A stretch of 40,869 bases of DNA from Clostridia bacterium. Its GTDB lineage: Bacteria > Bacillota > Clostridia > Christensenellales > Aristaeellaceae. Below are positions 17,701 to 24,125 of this stretch, one piece after another. The translations under genes and the position numbers were made by a program. A model generated the notes under the pieces. It had not been told where the DNA came from. It was given only the letters and a program-made list of their open reading frames with translations, and did not search any database. Numbering within the stretch: the first letter of the stretch is position 1; the number at the start of each line of letters is the position of its first letter. The stretch spans positions 1 to 40,869 of the forward strand of contig JAFWES010000073.1 in assembly GCA_017512805.1 (NCBI GenBank), given 5' to 3'.

Positions 17701-18297
17701 TTTCCCGGAAAAAAAGACGCCGGTCAGCGCCGGACAGTCTTTGAATGTCTCATAGCCAATAACGGTCAAACTGGCGGGGAAGGACACGGAATTCAGCCCG
17801 ATGCAGCTGCAAAAAGCGAGAGAATCGATCACACGTAGCCCCTCGGGCAGGACCAGCTCATGCAGACTTCCATTTTTGCAGAAGGCGTAGGCACCAATGT
17901 ATTCAACGCTGCCCGGGAGCGTCAGCTCCGCCAGATCGCACTTGTAGAAAGCACCTTCGCCGATTCTCGTTACGGTGTCCGGAATTGTTACGCTCGTCAG
18001 GTTGCAGCATTCGTCCAGCAGCCACGAGCCGATCGCGGTGATGCCGGGGGAGAAGGTCACGCTGGTGATGCTTTCATTGCTTTCGAAGGGAGTCAGAGGG
18101 GTGGAGTCTATATCCGACCAGGAGTAATCATATATCGGACCCGTGCCGGTGAAGCTCAGCGTACCGGTCCCGCTGTCCAGCGACCATTGCACGCTGTCGC
18201 CGCAGGTGCCGGTGGTGACCTCCGCCGGCGACGTGCCGCAGAAGAAGATCAGCAGCAGCGCGGTCAGCGCCGCCAGCAGCCATAGTTTCCGCTTCAT
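11785..18297 (-). CDS. Giant secreted BspA-like leucine-rich repeat protein (LRR_5), paralogue 1
   Basis: A 2170-residue exported protein. Residues 1-25 (basic MKRKLW, long hydrophobic core, cleavage likely after SPA) form a signal peptide. The rest alternates two modules. One is a beta-type module of about 70 residues beginning CG..V.W and containing L-T-I-x-G-x-G-x-M (e.g. TLTISGTGPMWDY). The other is blocks of roughly 23-residue repeats of BspA/TpLRR type (e.g. SVTIPDSVTRIGEGAFYKC). No LPXTG motif, SLH domain or C-terminal transmembrane helix is visible. Proteins of this type bind host or dietary matrix proteins or partner cells in known cases; the ligand here is unknown. AAGGAGGAA (18305-18313) fixes ATG 18297. 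Repeats are diverged in DNA sequence, unlike paralogue 2, suggesting older duplication. Confidence 0.9.
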   Translation of the reverse strand: MKRKLWLLAALTALLLIFFCGTSPAEVTTGTCGDSVQWSLDSGTGTLSFTGTGPIYDYSWSDIDSTPLTPFESNESITSVTFSPGITAIGSWLLDECCNLTSVTIPDTVTRIGEGAFYKCDLAELTLPGSVEYIGAYAFCKNGSLHELVLPEGLRVIDSLAFCSCIGLNSVSFPASLTVIGYETFKDCPALTGVFFSGKAPYITSNAFLFDTAFAYYHPDESWTEDRMTDYGGSITWVADGAAFCGENVYWTKNGSTLIVYGTGPMADYQQTGSVSPLAGTSGVSTAVIRDGITRIGTWAFSGCTGLTRVDIPESVTAIGANAFSGCTGLTIRGKAGSAAQSFAAAGGFSFVTLPDAEGFCGSLTWELSGDTLTIRGQGDMINFASFDESPYNRYRSQIAHVVIEPGVLSIGQGAFSRLGLMEDVSIPASVKTIGGGAFMGCQSLTGISLPDGLTFIGDSAFYNCSGLTAITIPAGVTRIDGDAFTLCKALLSVRFLGPAPVIDERAFAGITAAAIYPAGEPSWTPDMRKGYGGSLSWHSSGDSFCGDSLVWTLSGGMLTIEGKGDMWNFDAEQPDWYPRRAEITSVVVGTSITSIGKRAFAGCANLSAVIFEGDAPNIAADAFSGVTATVSYISENTGWTADVLQNYGGTLTWTDTNPHGRCGQSVNWSFDPSTGTLTLSGTGPMWDYDSTNQPYRKYREQTLHIIIEPGVTHIGNCAFYAYYFTSTISIGDGVETVGEFAFSNTKVEYLAFPDGVTSIGDQACYWNSCLTAVTIPASVTGIGKDAFGCCYELNSVIFLGGAPAIGDSAFYGVTAVVLYPGDDASWTAEVRSNYEGSLIWMNSIVRCGPSLAWTLEDGVLSITGMGPMWDFETEQPGWYPRRAEITSVVVADKVTRIGKRAFTGCVNLSTVNFEGDAPVIAEDAFLGVTADAFYQVIKTGWTADVLQNYGGTVSWIGEYPGGPCGEGVNWSFRPDTLTLTISGTGPMADYGSTNQPYQTYRHKIRHVIIEPGVTHIGDNAFRSFISIWDVSIGEGVETVGERAFMFCDGMTSIVFPEGVTSIGEKACYLSDVLTEVTIPASVQTVGNKAFYGCGALSSVTVLSLDAKFGDSVFPYENDGLKIYGYAGSTAEACAGVSGINFVNLSGMSGSCGEGLSWVFSGNTLIITGEGAMSDQTADSIPYREHADRIEKVVIRQGVTHIGSCAFQDFTALSVVSIPDSVLTIGSGSFRNCTALSGLTLPESLTGIAASAFQGSGLNAVIIPVNVTDIGQSAFSSCSGLSTIRFIGNGPSISADAFSGVTATAHYINGQSGWTAERLQNYGGTITWVADEPHGACGDSVSWFLDTTSGTVTISGTGSMWDYDLGASRSPFFNNPLVRQVVIEPGVTSIGGYSFYLCTQLTSVSIPESVTAIRDYAFYYAGMSSVLIPESVTSLNQFAFAYSSLAEVVIPASVTQIGTEAFYECGSLAEVTVRSSGTIFGTNTFGGCLSGLILRGFPGSTAQTYAEAHSDSVVFVPFSVGSCGSGVTWTLTPGGDLIIIGTGDMDGYSTETEVPWYDHRTEITSVVVSQDVTGIGRKCFSGCSELLSVSLPGTLREIGASAFNNCSKLERIAIPEGVTTISESAFWGCSKLADVSLPGSVTVIGNHAFRLCSSLAAIDLPDSLTILGGSAFFFCSKLSGDIVIPSGVTVIPSDTFWHCEKLESVVIPEGVTRIGDRAFQYCTALESVMIYSMDAAFGTDVFDSCSAGLKVRGWPLSTAQSYAGSAFDYLPRSGKYGDLGSCYWKVTDGTLRICGEGPTPDEDTGAFSLPWYAYRNEIDAAVVEDGITRMGRRLFSGLPSLIDVQISDTVTSIGSNTFLNSRSLRTLTLGRNVARMDSAVFRGCTGLRAILVPAENTRFRSENGILFSADMTELIAYPAGLTGSIFTVPDGVRTIQKGAFSGCANLMRIALPASLTTICQTAFSDCTGLLRIVIPDSVGVISLNAFQNCSSLAEVVMGSGVTEVQQYAFYNCTSLTSFTFGSSVAQIGMRVFEGCTALSTVRFTGGVPAFNAECFRNMNLTAYYPALDAGWTGDVLQGYGGTVTWIGSFPEPTFFLPADLTGIESEAFSGISAVAVMIPRSVNDIIGNPFAGSSVQVIYGFPGTAAEALADSFGYAFREIDDSWLATHGR

Positions 18298-18402
18298 GAG
18301 CCTGTTCCTCCTTGCCTGTATTTGTCCATGTGCTTCTGTGTATCGATCCGCTGTCCGGGCTCTGCTGCGGTGTCCCGGGCATGAAATAATTATCCGCTTA
18401 GA

Positions 18403-18411
18403 ATTATAGCA
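18403..18411 (-). promoter_or_regulatory. Extended -10 promoter of BspA-like gene 1
   Basis: On the minus strand TGCTATAAT is an extended -10 (TATAAT at 18403-18408). The -35 region around 18426-18431 is weak, which an extended -10 can tolerate. The leader to ATG 18297 is about 100 nt. Confidence 0.55.
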
Positions 18412-18429
18412 GATGTTATTTTTTTGCAC

Positions 18430-18447
18430 ATAGTCCGATTGGACTAT
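18430..18447. promoter_or_regulatory. Near-perfect palindrome at the -35 of BspA-like gene 1
   Basis: ATAGTCC (18430-18436), GATT, GGACTAT (18441-18447). The 18-nt block is palindromic except at two central positions. It begins where the -35 of the promoter would fall, a natural site for a dimeric repressor or activator. It could instead be a small stem-loop. Confidence 0.45.
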
Positions 18448-18499
18448 TTTCTCAGACTTCCTACATGAGAATGTTACTGTTCACGGGTTGGGCGGACAT

Positions 18500-18535
18500 A
18501 AAAAACGATAAGCTCAAATCAAAGAGCATATCGTT
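18500..18535 (-). terminator. Rho-independent terminator on the minus strand
   Basis: Minus-strand stem AACGATA/TATCGTT plus GCTC/GAGC, with one A-A mismatch and an 8-nt loop, followed by TTTTTT (18500-18505). It lies just downstream of the transposase-like remnant at 18564-18689 and looks like that element's terminator. It would also insulate BspA-like gene 1 from transcription coming from the right. Confidence 0.7.
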
Positions 18536-18563
18536 AGAAACATACGAGATATCAAAATTGAGG

Positions 18564-18689
18564 TCACTGCAAGGCGAATCTCGGGGAAATCTCCTTGAAC
18601 AGATTCAGTTTTCTGAGCCGGAGAGTCTCAAGGATTGAGAGGGCATCACAAAAATACTCATCACCATGATCTCCGCGGAAACTCATCAT
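18564..18689 (-). pseudogene. Small remnant, possibly the C-terminus of a transposase
   Basis: A minus-strand frame of 41 residues from ATG 18689 reads SFRGDHGDEYFCDALSI, then LETLRLRKLNLFKEI, and stops at 18564-18566. The closing 'x-x-L-E-T-x-R-x-x-x-x-N-x-F-x-x-I' helix resembles the tail of some transposases (IS66-like wording), but I cannot confirm the family. It has no ribosome site, and the frame runs upstream into the terminator of BspA-like gene 2. It is most simply a leftover of an insertion between the two paralogues. Confidence 0.35.
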
Positions 18690-18698
18690 CTGATATAG

Positions 18699-18734
18699 AG
18701 AAAGAGCCGCCCCCGATATGATACCGGGAGCGGC
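18699..18734 (-). terminator. Terminator of BspA-like gene 2
   Basis: Minus-strand stem GCCGCTCCCG pairs with CGGGGGCGGC (10 bp, one G-U) around a 9-nt loop and is followed by TCTTTCTCT. It begins 31 nt past the TGA at 18765-18767 of the gene to its right. Confidence 0.8.
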
Positions 18735-18764
18735 CCCTTTACTGTGTCGATCGGTTCAGTCGGC

Positions 18765-21700
18765 TCAGTCGATGGCGAAGTGGATGCCCGCATTGGTGGC
18801 GAAGGTCTCCGCTGCGCTGCCGGGAGCGCCGAAGATGGTGAGCTGGGACTTGCTGATGTTGTAGAGCAGGTCCGCCGGGATGACGGTGACGGAGGCCGGG
18901 ATGCGGATCTGGGTGAGGTTGGTGCAGTACGCGAAGGCCTTGCTGCCCAGGGTGGTCACGCCGTCGGGGATATAGACAACGGTCATCTTCGCCCCGGAGA
19001 AGGCCTCGGCCTCCACGGTGGTCATGGCGGCGGGGAGGGTGAAGTCCGGGGTGGCCATCCGGCTGATGGCGATGAAGGTGAAGTGCTGGCTGATGGCGAT
19101 GGATTCTGCCGTGGAGCCGGCAGGGCCGTAGATGATGAGGGTGGCGGGGCAGTTCTGGAAGATGCTTGTGTTCGTGCTGGTCGCGTCCCGGTGGAAGATG
19201 ACCCGGGCCAGGCCGGTGCAGCCCTGGAAAGCATAGGTTCCGATGCTGGCCACGCTTTCGGGGATGCTGACGGTGCTCAGGCCGGAGCAGCCATGGAAAG
19301 CATAGCTTCCGATGCTGGTCACGCCGCTGTGGATGGTGATGCCGGTCAGGCCGGTGCAGCCCCGGAAGACTGAGGGGTTGATGGCGGTGATTTTTTGGGG
19401 GAGCGTGATGCTGGTCAGGCTGGAGCATCCTTCGAAAGCACTGCCTCTGATGTCGGTCACGCCACCGGGAAGGGTGATGCCGGTCAGCGCAGCGCAGCGA
19501 TAGAAAGCACTGCCGCCGATGCTGGTCACGCCGCTGGGAATGGTGACGTGGGTCAGGCTGGTGCAGCCACCGAACGTGTCAGTGGGGAGGGAGGTCAGCC
19601 TGCTCGGGAGGTCGGCTGTGATCAGGCTGCTGCAGCCATAGAAAACCCCATCGCCCAGGCTGGTGACGCTGTTGGGAATCTTCAGATAGGTCAGCCCGGA
19701 GCATCCGATGAAAGCATAGTCGCCGATGCTGGTCACCTTGTCCGGGATGGTCAGTCCCGTCAGCCCGGTGCTTTCGAGGAAAGCTTTTTTGCCGATGGAG
19801 GTGAGTGCGCTGGGAAGGGTGACGCTGGTCAAAGCGGGGCAGTTTGCGAAAGTGTACGCGCCGATGGCGGTCACGCCGCTGGGAATGGTGAGGCTGGTCA
19901 GACTGGTGCATTCGGTAAAGGCCCCGTCGCCGATGATGGTCACGCCGCCAGGGATGGTCAGGCTCGTCAGGCTTTCGCACATATAGAAAGTGTACGCGCC
20001 GATGGTGGTCACACCGCTGGGGAGGGTCAGGTTCGGCAGGTCAGCGCAGTATTCAAAGGCATGTGCGGGGATCTCCGTCAGGCCGCTGGGAAGCGTCAGG
20101 TGGGTCAAATGCGAGCATTGACTGAAGACGCCTGCACCCAGGCTGGTCACGCTGTTGGGGATGGTCACACTCGTCAGGCCGGTGCAGGCTTCGAAGGCAT
20201 AATCGCCGATGCGGGTGACGGTGCCGGGGATGGTGACGCCGGTCATTTGTCCGCAATTGTCAAAGAGATAGCTGCCGATGGTGGTGACGCCGCTGTCGAT
20301 GGTGACGCTGACCACATTGTTCGGGGTGGTGAAGGGGCTCTGTTCAAAATCCCACATGGGGCCCTGGCCGGAGATGCTCACAGCGCCGGTGACGGGGTCC
20401 CAGGTGTAGGTCACGTGATCGCCCAGCTGGCCCGCCCGGTCGCCCAGGGACTGGAAGCCGACGGCGCTGTCGGCGTCGGCATAGGCCTTTGCGGTGGAGG
20501 GGTTCCAGCCCCGGAGAATGATCCCGGTGTTGTTGGCGAAGGCGTCCGTGCCGATGACGGCGGCGGGGTGATAGACCGTGGCCTGTCTCAGGCCGATGTT
20601 GGCGAAGGCGTAGGCGCCCACGCTGGTGACGTTCATCGGGAGGCTGACAGCCCTAAAGCTCGTGTAGCGGAAGGCGCCCTCGCCCACGGAGGTCAGGCTG
20701 TCTGGCATGGTGACATTGACCGTCAGGCCTGTGCAGTTGTAGAAGGCCATATTGCCGATGCGGGTCAGGCCCGCCGGGAGGGTGATCTGCTCCAGCTGGG
20801 CGCAGCCCTCGAAGGCGTAGTTCCCCACGGAGGTCACGCCTTCCTCCACCACCAGGGACTTGATCTCGCCCTTGAGGTCGTCCCAGGGCGCGCCGCCAGT
20901 GGTGTAGTCCGCCATGGCGCCCGAGCCCTTGATGGTCATCCGGCCGTTGATGGGGTCGAAGTTGTAGCTCACACCGTCGCCGCAGGAGCCGGTGCTGTCG
21001 ATGGGGTAGAAGGTGAAGACGCTGGAATAATTGCCGGCCAAGGTCTGGGTGCTGGTGCCGGTGTAGCCGTGGAGCCGGAAAGGAGTGCAGTAGACGAAGG
21101 GGTTCAGGACGAAGGTGACATCCCTGCCATAGACATAGACGTCCGTCAGACCGTCGCAATTCTCAAAGGCCTGCTCGTCGATCCGGGTGACGCTGGCGGG
21201 GATGGTGAGCCCGGTCAGCGCATTGTTCTGGGAGAAGGCGCTCTTGCCGATCCGGGTCACGCGGTCCGGGATGGTGATACTTGGGAAGGCGCAGCTGGTG
21301 AAGGCCTGCTGGCCGATTTCGGTGAGGGTGCTGGGGAGGGTGACGCTGGTCAGATGATTGCAGTTGTTGAAGGCATAGGCCACGGTGGTGATGCCCTCGC
21401 CGATGGTTACGCTGGTGATGCTTGCCCTGATGGGGTCGAAGGGATTGTTGCTGACGTAGAGCATCTCCCCCGAGCCGGTGACGGCCACGGCGCCGGTGGC
21501 GGGATTGAAGGTCCAGGAGATGCCGTCGCTCCAGGTGCCGCCCACGGGTACGAAACTGACATTGTTGGCAGTGGCGTAGGCCTCTGCCGTGGAGCCGGCG
21601 AGGCCGTAGAGGGTCAGGTTGGAGCAGCCGGCGAAGGCGTTGTTTTCAATGACGGCGTCCGGGTTGGGGATCCGTAACTCGATCAGGTAATAACAGCCAT

Positions 21701-23576
21701 TGAAGGCGGAGATGCCGATCCGAGCCACGCTGGCGGGGATGGTGGCGCTGGTCAGGTCGCTGCAGCCATAGAAGGCATAATTGCCCAGAGCAGTCACGCC
21801 GTCCTTGACCTTCAGCGAACGGATGTCGCTTCTGTTGGCATACCAGGGAGCGGCGCCCCGGGCGTAGTCCGTCATCGCTCCGGAGCCGCTGATGGTCAGC
21901 TTGTGGGTGGCGGTGTCCAGCGACCAGTAGACCCCCTCGCCGCAGGTGCCGCCGGTGCCGATGGACTCGAAAGCGGTGTTGGTGCTGGCGGCCACGTAGG
22001 CCTGCGCCGTGGAGTCCGGCCAGCCCCGGAGGGTCACGGTATTGGCGCATAAATCGAACACGTTGTAGCTGCCTTCGCCGATGGCGCAGGCGGGATCCAT
22101 GACCGTGACGGAGGTCAGGCTGTCGCAGTCATTGAAAGCAGATCTGCCGATGCTGCTCACGCTGACCGGGAGGGTGACGCTGCTCAGCGCGGTCCTGCCG
22201 AAAGCGTATCGGCCGATGCTGGTCACGCCATTTCCGATAGTGACGCTGGTCAGGCCGGAGCAGCCGTAGAAAGTACTGCTGGCGATGTCGGTGACGCCGC
22301 TGGGGATGGTGATGCTGGTCAGGCCGGTGCAGCCGTAGAAAGCAGAGCTGCCGATGGTGGTCACGCCGCTCGGGATGGTGACGCCGGTCAGGCCGGAGCA
22401 GTCCTCGAAAGCATAGTTGCCGATGCTGGTCACGCCGCTGGGGATGGTGACGCTGGTCAGGCCGGAGCAGCCATCGAAAGTAGAGCTGCTGATGATGGTC
22501 ACGCCGCTGGGGATGGCGACGCTGGTCAGGCTGGAGCAGCCGTAGAAAGCACAGCTGCCGATGCTGGTCACGCCGCTGGGGATGGTGACGCCGGTCAGTT
22601 TAGAGCAGTTCCAGAAAGCAGAGCCGCCGATGGTGGTGACGCTGCTGGGGATAGTGACGCTGGTCAGGCCGGAGCAGCCGTAGAAAGTACTGCTGCCGAT
22701 GGTGGTCACGCCGCTGGGGATGGCGACGCTGGTCAGGCTGGAGCAGCCGTAGAAAGCATAGCTTCCGATGCTGGTCACGCTGCTGGGAATGGTGACGCTG
22801 GTCAGGCTGGAGCAGTTGTAGAAAGCATTGCTTTCGATGCTGGTCACGCTGCTGGGAATGGTGACGCTGGTCAGGCTGGAGCAGCCGTAGAAAGCATCGT
22901 AACCGATTTCGGTCACGCCGTTGGGAATGGTAATGCTGGTCAGGCCGGAGCAGCCGTAGAAAGCATCGCTGCCGATGCTGGTCACGCTGCTGGGGATGGT
23001 GACGCCGGTCAGCTTAGAGCAGTTCCGGAAAGCAGAGCCGCCGATGGCGGTCACGCCGCTGGGGAGGGTGACGCTGGTCAGGCCGGAGCAGTTGTAGAAC
23101 GTTTGATAGTCGATGGTGGTCACGCCGCTGGGGATCGTGATGCCGGTCAGGCCGGTGCAATCGTAGAAAGCTTGTTGGCTAATGGTGGTCACGCTGCTGG
23201 GGAGTGTGATGCCGGTCAGACCGGAGCAGCCTCGGAAAGCGTATCTGCCGATGATGGTCACGCCGCTGGGAAGGGTGACGCTGGTCAGACCGGAGCAGCC
23301 GTAGAAAGCACAGTCGCCGATGCCGGTCACACCGCTGCGGATCTCCACCGTCTGGATCTCCGCTTTGAACGAGCTCCATGGCGCAGGAGCCGAGCTGGAA
23401 TTGGTAAAGTCGGCCATGGCCCCCGTGCCGCTGATGGTCAGCTTGTGGTTCGCCTCGGTGTAGGTCCAGGTCACATTGGTGCCGCAGGTCCCGTTCTGGT
23501 CCGCCAGGGCCGCGCCCGCGCCCAGCGCCAGGATCAGCGCCGCCAGGGCCAGGATGATCCACAGTTTCCGTTTCAT
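18765..23576 (-). CDS. Giant secreted BspA-like leucine-rich repeat protein (LRR_5), paralogue 2
   Basis: A 1603-residue exported protein. MKRKLWIILALAALILALGA with cleavage likely after ALA25 is a signal peptide nearly identical in plan to paralogue 1. By eye the mature part contains about 45-50 units of the 23-residue type SVTIPSSVTSIGSYAFYGC in five blocks. The blocks are separated by CG..V.W / KLTISGSGAMTDY beta modules and short 'GSTAEAYA' linkers. The first block has the most regular repeats. The C-terminal segment (FTLPAAMTTVEAEAFSG) has a counterpart at the end of paralogue 1. No LPXTG, SLH or membrane anchor is seen. AAGGAGGAAA precedes ATG 23576 and a strong terminator follows the stop. 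A surface or secreted adhesin is likely by family; the ligand is unknown. Confidence 0.92.
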   Translation of the reverse strand: MKRKLWIILALAALILALGAGAALADQNGTCGTNVTWTYTEANHKLTISGTGAMADFTNSSSAPAPWSSFKAEIQTVEIRSGVTGIGDCAFYGCSGLTSVTLPSGVTIIGRYAFRGCSGLTGITLPSSVTTISQQAFYDCTGLTGITIPSGVTTIDYQTFYNCSGLTSVTLPSGVTAIGGSAFRNCSKLTGVTIPSSVTSIGSDAFYGCSGLTSITIPNGVTEIGYDAFYGCSSLTSVTIPSSVTSIESNAFYNCSSLTSVTIPSSVTSIGSYAFYGCSSLTSVAIPSGVTTIGSSTFYGCSGLTSVTIPSSVTTIGGSAFWNCSKLTGVTIPSGVTSIGSCAFYGCSSLTSVAIPSGVTIISSSTFDGCSGLTSVTIPSGVTSIGNYAFEDCSGLTGVTIPSGVTTIGSSAFYGCTGLTSITIPSGVTDIASSTFYGCSGLTSVTIGNGVTSIGRYAFGRTALSSVTLPVSVSSIGRSAFNDCDSLTSVTVMDPACAIGEGSYNVFDLCANTVTLRGWPDSTAQAYVAASTNTAFESIGTGGTCGEGVYWSLDTATHKLTISGSGAMTDYARGAAPWYANRSDIRSLKVKDGVTALGNYAFYGCSDLTSATIPASVARIGISAFNGCYYLIELRIPNPDAVIENNAFAGCSNLTLYGLAGSTAEAYATANNVSFVPVGGTWSDGISWTFNPATGAVAVTGSGEMLYVSNNPFDPIRASITSVTIGEGITTVAYAFNNCNHLTSVTLPSTLTEIGQQAFTSCAFPSITIPDRVTRIGKSAFSQNNALTGLTIPASVTRIDEQAFENCDGLTDVYVYGRDVTFVLNPFVYCTPFRLHGYTGTSTQTLAGNYSSVFTFYPIDSTGSCGDGVSYNFDPINGRMTIKGSGAMADYTTGGAPWDDLKGEIKSLVVEEGVTSVGNYAFEGCAQLEQITLPAGLTRIGNMAFYNCTGLTVNVTMPDSLTSVGEGAFRYTSFRAVSLPMNVTSVGAYAFANIGLRQATVYHPAAVIGTDAFANNTGIILRGWNPSTAKAYADADSAVGFQSLGDRAGQLGDHVTYTWDPVTGAVSISGQGPMWDFEQSPFTTPNNVVSVTIDSGVTTIGSYLFDNCGQMTGVTIPGTVTRIGDYAFEACTGLTSVTIPNSVTSLGAGVFSQCSHLTHLTLPSGLTEIPAHAFEYCADLPNLTLPSGVTTIGAYTFYMCESLTSLTIPGGVTIIGDGAFTECTSLTSLTIPSGVTAIGAYTFANCPALTSVTLPSALTSIGKKAFLESTGLTGLTIPDKVTSIGDYAFIGCSGLTYLKIPNSVTSLGDGVFYGCSSLITADLPSRLTSLPTDTFGGCTSLTHVTIPSGVTSIGGSAFYRCAALTGITLPGGVTDIRGSAFEGCSSLTSITLPQKITAINPSVFRGCTGLTGITIHSGVTSIGSYAFHGCSGLSTVSIPESVASIGTYAFQGCTGLARVIFHRDATSTNTSIFQNCPATLIIYGPAGSTAESIAISQHFTFIAISRMATPDFTLPAAMTTVEAEAFSGAKMTVVYIPDGVTTLGSKAFAYCTNLTQIRIPASVTVIPADLLYNISKSQLTIFGAPGSAAETFATNAGIHFAID
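22236..23330 (-). repeat. Tandem 69-nt repeats inside BspA-like gene 2
   Basis: About 16 consecutive units of 69 nt (23 codons) encode the first LRR block. For example, the CAGCCGTAGAAAG segment recurs at 22261 and 22330, exactly 69 nt apart. Adjacent units share long identical stretches, far more than elsewhere in this gene or in paralogue 1. Such arrays expand and contract by recombination or slippage in whole repeats without breaking the frame. Confidence 0.8.
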
Positions 23577-23705
23577 GTTTCGTTTCCTCCTTATTGCGAT
23601 TTGTTCGTGGTTTGGCCATTGTCTCCGCGGCTCCGGAATCCGGGCCGGACGAAATGAAGGGACAATATGGATATTTCCAGATAAGAATACAAAATTCCCA
23701 TATTC

Positions 23706-23733
23706 ATTATACAGAAATCGCCATGCCTGTCAT
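23706..23733 (-). promoter_or_regulatory. Promoter of BspA-like gene 2
   Basis: Minus-strand TATAAT (23706-23711, perfect) and ATGACA (23728-23733, five of six), 16 nt apart. The leader is about 120 nt. Its -35 overlaps the hairpin described next by two bases. Confidence 0.65.
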
Positions 23734-23755
23734 GGGCCGTTCGGCCCATTTTTTT
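23732..23755 (+). terminator. Plus-strand hairpin with T-tract
   Basis: ATGGGCC (23732-23738), loop GTTC, GGCCCAT (23743-23749), then a run of Ts to 23755. On the plus strand this is a textbook terminator, yet no plus-strand gene lies upstream. It may stop antisense transcription arising within the BspA-like gene, or be the remains of a lost gene. Confidence 0.55.
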
Positions 23756-24016
23756 GGAAAAAAGCCGTTTTTGTCATCCTCTTTCATGCCATAGAAGGTT
23801 ATTTCAAAAGATAATCTGGCATTCGTCAATCCCGGCCTGTTGGGCTAAAGCGGGTTAGCAGCTCGGTAACGAGGATGTTGTCCGTGTTCTGTACCGGCTG
23901 TACCTGTATCGCGAAGCGGATGCGCTTCGAGGGAAAGGCTTCGGAAAGCGCCTGCTGCGATTCACCTTAGGGATGAAGAGCCGCCCTCAAGCTGAGGGCG
24001 GCTCAAATAAAACCAA
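23756..24016. other. Intergenic region with unidentified open frame and hairpin
   Basis: A plus-strand frame without a start (about 23855-24064; it reads NEDVVRVLYRLYLYREAD and then GKGFGKRLLRFTLG) looks protein-like but matches no family I can name; it is probably a remnant. Within it AGCCGCCCTC (23979-23988) and GAGGGCGGCT (23994-24003) form a perfect 10-bp stem, giving a second hairpin behind the YdcF-like gene on the minus strand. Confidence 0.35.
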
Positions 24017-24057
24017 AACCGGCTCGAAGCTTTATCCTACATGTGTTCGAGCCGGTT
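24017..24057 (-). terminator. Terminator of the YdcF-like gene
   Basis: AACCGGCTCGAA (24017-24028) and TTCGAGCCGGTT (24046-24057) pair over 12 bp with a 17-nt loop. On the minus strand TTTTGGTTTTATTT follows. It begins 69 nt after the stop of the minus-strand YdcF-like gene. Confidence 0.75.
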
Positions 24058-24125
24058 GCATTATTCGGCCATTTTAGCCGTAAACAGTAACATGGCACCC
24101 CGATGGATCCCGCCGCTCTTGTTTT

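Noticed and set aside
19395-21677. A 760-codon open frame on the plus strand, plus other long plus-strand frames across 11.8-23.6 kb
   Set aside because: They lie antisense to the BspA-like genes and arise from the GC-rich 69-nt repeat periodicity. Their translations are Gly/Ala/Asp-rich low-complexity sequence with no signal peptide, ribosome site or family match.
22236-23330. Regularly spaced repeats resembling a CRISPR array
   Set aside because: The 69-nt period is exactly 23 codons inside a long LRR frame, with no unique spacers between conserved repeats and no cas genes. It is a coding repeat.
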